Assembly: GCA_029641185.1 (NCBI GenBank)
Contig: JAPWGK010000022.1
Span: forward strand, 682,001-746,000
Direction of reading: 5' to 3'
DNA from: Pseudofabraea citricarpa
Lineage: Eukaryota; Ascomycota; Leotiomycetes; Helotiales; Dermateaceae
Length of the DNA: 64,000 nt
The notes under the pieces: model-generated
The model's database searches: none
What the model was told of the DNA's origin: nothing
What the model saw: only the letters and a program-made list of their open reading frames with translations
Translations under genes and position numbers: made by a program
Part shown: positions 57,366 through 64,000 of the stretch, one piece after another
Numbering within the stretch: the stretch's first letter is position 1
Layout: each line of letters begins with the position of its first letter

Positions 57366-59319
57366 TACAACAGAAACAGCCGTGATCATGGAATTGTACC
57401 TCTTTTGTATACACAGACGGTTTCACAAAAAAACAGGACGTGAAGAGAAAGAAGCTATATCTAGGAATTTATACTCTAAATACTTTTTTACCTTTTTATC
57501 TTGACGCAAGACAGTCAACTATCCGACGAGGTCTATTATTTGCGGATATTTACCTCGTAGAAAGGGGAGCGGAAGCGAATTGCCGAAAGTTGACGGCAAG
57601 CCGTGCCGATGGAGGCCTCACACAACAGACGGCCGTGACCTTCTAGCTCATTTACCGCTTCACTCAGAAGATCCTTTTCTTCCTTGATGATAGGTACGTT
57701 CTCTCATTTCTAACTTTGTTTTTTTGCATCAGGAGCGAGTTGTTTTTCCACACCAACACAAAAAAGGGGTCATCGGCTAATGGACCAAAAACAGTAACCC
57801 CAACCCAACCTCGCCAACCTCCTCTTCCCTCGGTTCCTGTCACGCCAAAAACCCTCAGACCACTCACTGACCAAGCTCTTCTAACCAAACGAGCAGTTTT
57901 GAAAGAACCGAAGGCTAAGAAGAAGAATAAGAAGAAGCGGCAAAAAGATTGAAAGATAAAAGGAAGCAAAAAAAGTTGGACTTGGCAACCGTAGTAGGAT
58001 TACAGTACGTGTATGTGTATGTGTTTTAGGCCGTGCCTACATCTTTGTGATTGGTGTGACAACGTGTGTCCATTTTGAGGGGCGCGGTAATTTCACCTCT
58101 TCCACCTCTGCCAGGTAGGTATTGATGCGATGATGCGCGTACCTGTGTTTGGCTTGTTCGAAACAATTCACTACTTTATATATGACGAGGGGCAGGAGTA
58201 AGGGATGAAATTTTGTCTGAGCGCTTGCTCCTCCTTCTCACGGACCACCCTGGGTTCAGGCTTGAATTTAAGATTTCAACAATATATTCATTAGTCCGAG
58301 AATGATTACATGAGGGAAATGTAATAAAGGAATAGTGATGTTAATACAGGATGTTTAAACCGACAGACGTCTGAAAAGGGGCTTCGCGGTCACCTGATAT
58401 GCTATCAAGCTGGTGGGGCATGTACCAAGGTAATCGATTCCTACGAAGAGGACTCCTTAGGGAGATGACGATAGCTATCCACTAGGACCATTCATCTTAT
58501 CTATGAACATCCTTCACCGATCAACGCCGCTAACTTTTGCTACTAGAAAAGCTTGGCTATCAAGCCACCGCAACCCCCGCCGCGAAGAGCACTCAACGAT
58601 CACGGGGAGAGAACAAGAGAACAGACACGGGCCAACTTCCTCCAACACTATAGAATAAAACCACGATCTGTTGATCGTTATTTCTTAGCAAGCATGGCTT
58701 TCAGCTCCATTTCAGCCGCTACCACTCTCCTAAGGCTCGCCTGCGTCTCCCGCCCCGTACCTTTCCCCAGATGATCCCCCCAGATGATCCTAGCCATGCC
58801 CTGCGGCCCGTCGATCACACCACATCAGATCGCTCTTTGCCCATTTTGTCGCTAGACAAGAGCAAGCCACGATACAACCCAACGAGAATGAGGGAATGCC
58901 ACTCGGCAGCAGCGATGGACCCGGCACCCACCGGACTACGTCTGAACACACACCTCTACCTGCATCCAGTCTAGAACCAGCCTTGGGTTCCATCAAGGGC
59001 AGTTGGTTTGTTTTATACTGTTAATCGAGGGCTATCAGCTCCTTGTTGTAGTCTTGTCCAAGGTCACGGTCAACACTGGGTGACATAGTACTGGTACTGC
59101 TTATTGCAGATCCTGAAATGCGGCTTGCGAGATAAGGTCACAGTGAACTGAGGTCTGTTCGTGAGATTTAGAAACTTAGCGGTAGAGGATGTATAAGAAG
59201 GAGCACTCGCTACATTTTTTAATCCACTGCCAGACAGCATCTTCGCCCTCATATTTCTCCTCGCTAAACACAGATTTCCATATCTGACAAAGAGAAACGA
59301 TCCAGTCTACACATTCAAA
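57366..59319. other. Long spacer, possible small basic protein
   Basis: No firm gene in about 1.9 kb. A plus-strand stretch ending at 57952 and preceded by a TTTTGCATCAG acceptor-like site reads as a Pro-rich then Lys-rich tail (LKEPKAKKKNKKKRQ) and could be the last exon of a small protein. Frames at 58553-58974 look like chance. Confidence 0.4.
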
Positions 59320-60003
59320 ATGAAGTCCTTCATTCCTCTCTCTTTGCTGCTCGCCAGTACCCTTGCTATCCCATTTGAAGTCATCTCTTCGCGAGCCCTT
59401 ACAAGCCTCGAGACCTACCACTTGAAGACGCTCCGCAGCGACGATAAGGACAAAGACAAAGACAAAGTCAAAGACCAATGCCCCATCGGCGGTACCCTGC
59501 CCAAGAAAGGTGCTCTCGAACCCGTGCTCATGGTTCCAATCAGCGCCAAGCAACCAACCAAGGCATTCGGCGACACAGACAAACCCATCATAACCCCAAA
59601 TGATATGTGCACCATTTTCAACTTCGAGATCCCACAAGACGCGTACGGCAAAACATGCACCCTGGAATTCCTCTTCCCGTACCCAAAGCAGGCCGATGAT
59701 GATTACACCTTTTCAGGCCCCGGTCACTTCACCTTCACAGGCTATGCCATCGACAGCGGCGCAAATAAGAAGACGACATTCCTCACGCAACCGCCGCCAG
59801 GTCTAAGCCCGCCTCAACCCCCTGCTGTTCTTCAGCCTGGATATGCGTATACGATCAATTCCGGTCCTTGTGGGGATCCGAAGTTGATCGGCGACAAGAA
59901 GAAGATCACCGTCAGTGGTAAACTTTGCTCGAGCGATACATATTTCAACTTTGAGCAAGATGACCATGATTGTCCTATTGGATTCTATGTCGTTGTCAGC
60001 TAG
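59320..60003 (+). CDS. Secreted But2-domain protein
   Basis: A single exon of 227 residues. It has a signal peptide (MKSFIPLSLLLASTLAIP), then a short charged linker with a DKDKDKDK repeat. The But2 C-terminal fold follows: PNDMCTIFNFEIPQDAYGKTC, LEFLFPYP, FSGPGHFTFTG, QPGYAYTINSGPCG and DCPIGFYVV. Proteins with this domain alone are common among secreted fungal proteins of unknown function; the name comes from a yeast ubiquitin-like-binding protein. The paired cysteines suit an extracellular protein. The ATG follows a leader with TATAAG about 130 nt upstream. Confidence 0.85.
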   Translation: MKSFIPLSLLLASTLAIPFEVISSRALTSLETYHLKTLRSDDKDKDKDKVKDQCPIGGTLPKKGALEPVLMVPISAKQPTKAFGDTDKPIITPNDMCTIFNFEIPQDAYGKTCTLEFLFPYPKQADDDYTFSGPGHFTFTGYAIDSGANKKTTFLTQPPPGLSPPQPPAVLQPGYAYTINSGPCGDPKLIGDKKKITVSGKLCSSDTYFNFEQDDHDCPIGFYVVVS

Positions 60004-61046
60004 AAGTTAGGCGAGCGAGCAATTCAACCACGGATTAAAACTTCGAAGGAGAGTTTAATTAGATAATATGAGTTTTGTTATAATTCATCTATATATAAAG
60101 TTTTAATTGAAATATGCTATTATTTACATATCACTAGTATATTTTTGCCCCGAAGTGTAAAAGGTTAATAAAATTAACACAATTTTAAATTTCAATCAAC
60201 ACAAATATTTACAACTAATAACTTTAATTTATCTTTATTTTTAGCGTAGAAAAAGTTTATACCTTCAAGTAAAGTTAGTAATGCTTTTTCGAATATATTA
60301 TCATGCAGATAATGAATTTAGCTAATACTTCCACATACAGGTAAACAAAGATGATTATAATCTAAGTACCTTAGATTATATCATCACATTTTTCTAGAAA
60401 AGTGGGCATATGGATCATTTTAACACGAAGGGAACTTCACAATATTCAGCCAATATAATTAAGTCGAGATGTTCAAATCATTCTCTTGTGAATTTCTTCT
60501 TCCTTTATGATTTATGCACAGCTGCACCCTTATCAACTCCCTTTCTTTACTAATCCAGCCGCTCGCCATTCTAATACAAACAAAAGAGAAGAGAAGAGAA
60601 GAAAAGGGAAGAAAATAAGAAGAAAACTATTACAACACAGATAAACGCGAAAAAGAGGAAAAAGCTCATAGAAGCAGCGACAGAAACACACACGAGAAAA
60701 GAAGAAAGAGAGATAAAAAGGCCATTCGTCGTATGTAGGTAGTATGTGCATGAAAAAGAAACGAAAAAAGATTCTTCTCCGAAGCTGAAGGGGGAATCAT
60801 AAGAGTAACAGCGCCTCCCCAAAGCCATCCCACAGAGAGAAAAAGACGTCGAAATATAAAGGACCAACGCCGCAAATGAGGTTGAACCGAGGTGGGGTAA
60901 TAAGAAAGAAGATGTTGAACCAGGATCGAATGTGCCGTTCGCTGGATGTGCCGGGTAGTGAAATGAAGACAAAAATCGTGGGAGCGCAATCAGAACAACG
61001 CTCAAACCCAAACGCCAAATGCAAACAGATGCCCCCCTTCCCTTGA
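60004..61046. other. Convergent spacer, AT-rich then purine-rich
   Basis: AT-rich from 60040 to 60480, then a purine-rich stretch (60580-60780, GAAAAG/AGAAGA), which is the pyrimidine-rich 3' UTR side of rho3 on the minus strand. The minus-strand open frames here are low-complexity artefacts. Confidence 0.55.
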
Positions 61047-61885
61047 TCACATCACCTGGCACTTTGAATCATCTTTGCCGCCGTTCTGCTTGACGCTCAA
61101 GGCTACTCTTGCAGCTTCTGTAAATGCCTCATTTACACCGCGATTTCGCATAGCTGAGCACTCCAAGTATCTCAGGGCACCGATCTTCCTGGCCACAGCG
61201 AGCCCCTCATTGTACGTGATCATAGGCTTCTTTTCTCTCGGGGCACCATCCGTCTCTTCTGCTCCATCCTCATCGCCTTGTTCCCGAAGATCGCACTTTA
61301 GAGCTACGAGGACTAGCTTGACGCCTTGGCAATTCTCGGCGATCTCACCGACCCATTTCGATTCAACGTTTTCGAGGGAGTCTTTCGAGTCGACACTGAA
61401 GCAGAGCATGATGGCATGTGTATCATCGTAAGAGAGCGAGCGCAGACGATCGAATTCTTCTTGACCAGCGGTATCCCAGAGGGAGAGTTCGATGTGGACA
61501 TTATCGACGAAGATGTCTATGCTAACAATCAGCCGGCCGCCCCTCAATTCTATCGACCCTTTTCAGGTTGGAGCTTACCATGAACATAGTTCTCGAAGAC
61601 GGTTGGTTCGTAGACGGTAGGGAAATAGCTGCGTACGACGATTAGTTTCAACTAGCAATGCCGCGACGAAACATACGTACCCTCTGGTGAAAACATTCAG
61701 CAGCGATGTCTTTCCACAGGCACCATCACCTCTATAAGATTCTGTCAGCTCTCATCTTTGTATGTGAGGTGGGAGATGCATGCGACCAAGCGCAGCGCAG
61801 CGCCGCGCATTGCCTGCTTGCGATATACGTACAGGAGCACCAGTTTCCTCTGGGTGGTCTTGTTTCCTCCAATTCCACACGGCAT
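61047..61885 (-). CDS. rho3: Rho-family GTPase Rho3
   Basis: Four exons: 61833-61885, 61681-61731, 61579-61628 and 61047-61516, giving 207 residues. It begins MPCGIGGNKTTQRKLVLLGD. All G boxes are present: GDGACGKTS (about 19-27), the effector region YFPTVYEPTVFENYVHD, LWDTAGQEEFDRLRSLSYDD, LVALKCDLRE and the ECSAMRNRG motif. The C terminus CQVM is a CaaX box for prenylation. Rho3 controls polarised growth and exocytosis through formin and exocyst at the hyphal tip. A short acidic insert (GDEDGAEETDGAPREKK) after CDLRE is typical of filamentous fungal Rho3. Splice joins fall within invariant sequence. Confidence 0.95.
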
Positions 61886-62669
61886 GGCGGGCGAGATGTG
61901 AGAGCGGCGGTGGGGATGCGGTGGTTTCTGGTGGAGCAAAGGGCACTGGGACAGGCAGATATCGGGGAAAGGTTGGGCGTAGGAGTGAGTGAGCGAGATG
62001 ATGACGAGAAGTCTGGAGTTCTCGAGTTTAGAACAAGAACCAGGTGCAGTTCGGCGCAAGGGGGGCGCAATTTCATATGTCCGCTGCCGAGATTAGCTGA
62101 GCTGGGGCTGGTACCCGGCGGGGTCTCGCGACTTCATTGGTACTGTGTGTTCTTCAGCCTCTGCAGTCTACAGCCAGCATCAGCTTCTTTTATTAGCAGC
62201 CCAAGTCCTCAGAATGTCATCTACCAGGCCTTTGTGCGACAGTCAGACAAAGAAACGTGCACCTTCTATAGTATAGCATAGTATAGGACAGGACAGGACA
62301 GGTCAGTCCAGCCAGTCTAACGTGTCGCACAGCTGAGCATCCATTCTGGGGCAGTGGCTGCATTGTCATCTCCTGTGTGGCTGCTACGGATGATCTGCGC
62401 ATGGGAGTCAACCTGTGCTCCTTTATGTTATGAATCTGCACAGTGGTGCACAGTGTACTGTACGATTAGACTTCAATAATCTGGCGATCAGATCGCTTGG
62501 GTGGGGAAGACGAGGGAGAAGGCTAAATTATGGACACAGAGAGAGGAGGGAGATGGGTGTGCTAGGATATATCAGGTTCTATATGGCATGGTATCAATCT
62601 TGTACCCTACTCCCAACTTGTCGCGTCACAATCAGCGTTCTCTAGTTATACACACTCTTGCTCTCTCAG
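61886..62669. other. rho3 promoter spacer
   Basis: Between the rho3 start and the cwc25 stop. Frames on both strands at 61706-62281 overlap the first rho3 exons or lack features. Confidence 0.5.
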
Positions 62670-63968
62670 TCACTCGTCGTCCTTCTGTAAGCCTTGTCTT
62701 CCCCGGCCAATCCGGTCAGCGAGTCCCATGTCTCCAGCCTTCCGATGTAAACCATTAATAAAGTCCCCTTTGTCTCCATACTTGGAGGATTTCGCCCGGG
62801 ATAGATCTTCTGCTTCGCGATCCGCCTTCTCCCGTTCTGCCAGAGCAGCCAGTCGCTTCTCGCGATCAATATCCAAACTAGAGGCATCTTGTTGCATAGC
62901 TGCTAACTTTCTTTGCCGTTCGGCCTCCCTGTCCTCAGTTGATTCTTGATGTTGTGGTCGACCGTTTCTTTGGCCATGTCCTCCACCACCCCGACCATTC
63001 TCGTATCGACCGTTTCTTTGGTTATACCCTCCTCCATTTCGACCATTCTCGTAACGAACGGAATCTTGCCTTCTATCAGTTCTTTGGTCTGGAAATGATT
63101 TGCGACGGTCGGGAGACCTTCGTCGTCGATCGGGAGATGGTGGCCCAGAGCCAGAGGATTTGGAATAAGACCTTCTTCGTCTATAGCTGTCTTTCCGTTC
63201 GTCGGTTCTTCTGCCACGGTCTTCGGGAGAAGCAGACCTTGGCCTTCGGTCTTGAGTGAGACTATCTCGTGTTCGTGCGGGTGATGGAGACCTCGAATAT
63301 GAATCAGACCGGCGACGTCGATGTTCGGATCTGCTACTTCGGTGATCGCGCTCATCATCATCCCTACGTCTACGTTTGTGTCTCCGCTCGTCATCAGATC
63401 CGTCCCTGTGTCGGTGGTGATGTCGGTGGTGCTTCTTCTCTTTCTTTGCCTTGGGCTCTTCGCCCCCCGCTGCAATGGCCAACATCTGTCTCCTCTTGAT
63501 CGGATCATTCATCATGGCTTCATACGCAGCCTGCTCCTGGCGCTTGATGGCCAACATGGGGTCCTCCCGGACCTTCGCAGCTGTATCCCGTAGTGTATTC
63601 GCGTGCTGTAGAGCCATAAAGCTATCCTCGGCAGCCTGCTTCTCTAACTTCTTGTGTTCTGTGCCCTTGATCAACCCGTCGATGCGCCTCTTGCCCAGCA
63701 AGTACCCTTCCATCTCCTCGGTAGTGCCTGCTTGTCCACTCGAGGGCCCTTGGTACATCCAGTCTACGCGATCAACTCGTTTCCTACTTCCTGCAGCTTC
63801 AAGCTTTTGCTGGATCTCCTCTTTGGCTCTCTCCTCCTTGAGCTCTTTGATTCTCTGCTCCGTTCTTTTACGCTCGTCCAGTGCCTTCTTCTCCTCTTCC
63901 CACACCCTCCGCTGATTGCTCATGAGCACGGGATGCCATGACTTCTTGAGATTGAGATCACCACCCAT
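62670..63968 (-). CDS. cwc25: Pre-mRNA splicing factor Cwc25
   Basis: A single exon of 432 residues. It begins [19 protein letters not shown], the near-invariant Cwc25 N terminus that enters the spliceosome active site during the first transesterification step. It is followed by [48 protein letters not shown] and [15 protein letters not shown]. The C-terminal half is Arg/Ser/Asp/Gly-rich and disordered, with repeated YENGRNGG- and QRNGR-type units. An in-frame ATG 10 codons upstream (63998) is less likely as the start because the conserved family begins at MGGD. Confidence 0.95.
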   Translation of the reverse strand: MGGDLNLKKSWHPVLMSNQRRVWEEEKKALDERKRTEQRIKELKEERAKEEIQQKLEAAGSRKRVDRVDWMYQGPSSGQAGTTEEMEGYLLGKRRIDGLIKGTEHKKLEKQAAEDSFMALQHANTLRDTAAKVREDPMLAIKRQEQAAYEAMMNDPIKRRQMLAIAAGGEEPKAKKEKKHHRHHHRHRDGSDDERRHKRRRRDDDERDHRSSRSEHRRRRSDSYSRSPSPARTRDSLTQDRRPRSASPEDRGRRTDERKDSYRRRRSYSKSSGSGPPSPDRRRRSPDRRKSFPDQRTDRRQDSVRYENGRNGGGYNQRNGRYENGRGGGGHGQRNGRPQHQESTEDREAERQRKLAAMQQDASSLDIDREKRLAALAEREKADREAEDLSRAKSSKYGDKGDFINGLHRKAGDMGLADRIGRGRQGLQKDDE

Positions 63969-64000
63969 GTTGACGGTACGTAGGGAGTTCGCGGTCAAGG

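Noticed and set aside
57664..57969. Minus-strand Phe-rich frame of 101 codons
   Set aside because: It is the reverse of the Lys/Pro-rich stretch on the plus strand, which is the more protein-like reading.
60533..61062. Minus-strand frame of 163 codons rich in Phe, Leu and Ser
   Set aside because: A low-complexity translation of the purine/pyrimidine-biased 3' region of rho3; not coding.

Overview
This window is nuclear DNA of a filamentous ascomycete (Pezizomycotina). The evidence is many short GT-AG introns (about 43-100 nt), a Zn2Cys6 regulator, an AA9 lytic polysaccharide monooxygenase, a LaeA-type methyltransferase, a 2EXR-domain protein, a Rho3 GTPase and a transposon island that looks heavily mutated by RIP (repeat-induced point mutation). 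The gene set would fit a leotiomycete or related plant-associated or saprotrophic fungus, but that placement is inference. No tRNA, rRNA or CRISPR array was seen.

Layout. 1-6.6 kb: a secreted alpha-carbonic anhydrase (+), a divergent fungal protein kinase (-) and a small two-exon orphan (+). 8.3-16.8 kb: a sugar-transporter gene split by a 6.8-kb, extremely AT-rich element. The element has 23-bp terminal inverted repeats and an 8-bp target duplication, and the 5' half of the host gene carries several nonsense codons of RIP type. 17.3-29.1 kb: a membrane acyltransferase, a mitochondrial membrane protein, an Arb2-domain protein, mitoribosomal protein S14, a 2EXR protein and an unrecognised acidic protein. 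30.1-39.5 kb: a short-chain dehydrogenase with a frameshift, a membrane-anchored SGNH-type esterase, a Zn2Cys6 regulator, an NmrA-like protein and a RidA-like protein. 42.1-52.5 kb: an 11-exon LaeA-like methyltransferase, an AA9 enzyme, a decayed coiled-coil gene with many stops, and a secreted CAP-family protein. 54.2-57.4 kb: a galactonate-dehydratase-like enzyme and a flavin monooxygenase, tail to tail. 59.3-64 kb: a secreted But2-domain protein, Rho3 and splicing factor Cwc25.

Housekeeping genes (mitoribosomal S14, rho3, cwc25) sit among accessory and secreted genes separated by long, often AT-rich spacers. Exon structures were built by hand by joining reading frames at GT-AG sites. In every multi-exon model called intact the summed exon length is a multiple of three. 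The main biological story is genome defence and its side effects: a RIP-mutated DNA transposon inside a transporter gene, apparent spread of the mutations into the host exons on one side, and a second decayed gene whose stop codons are mostly the CAA/CAG to TAA/TAG type.
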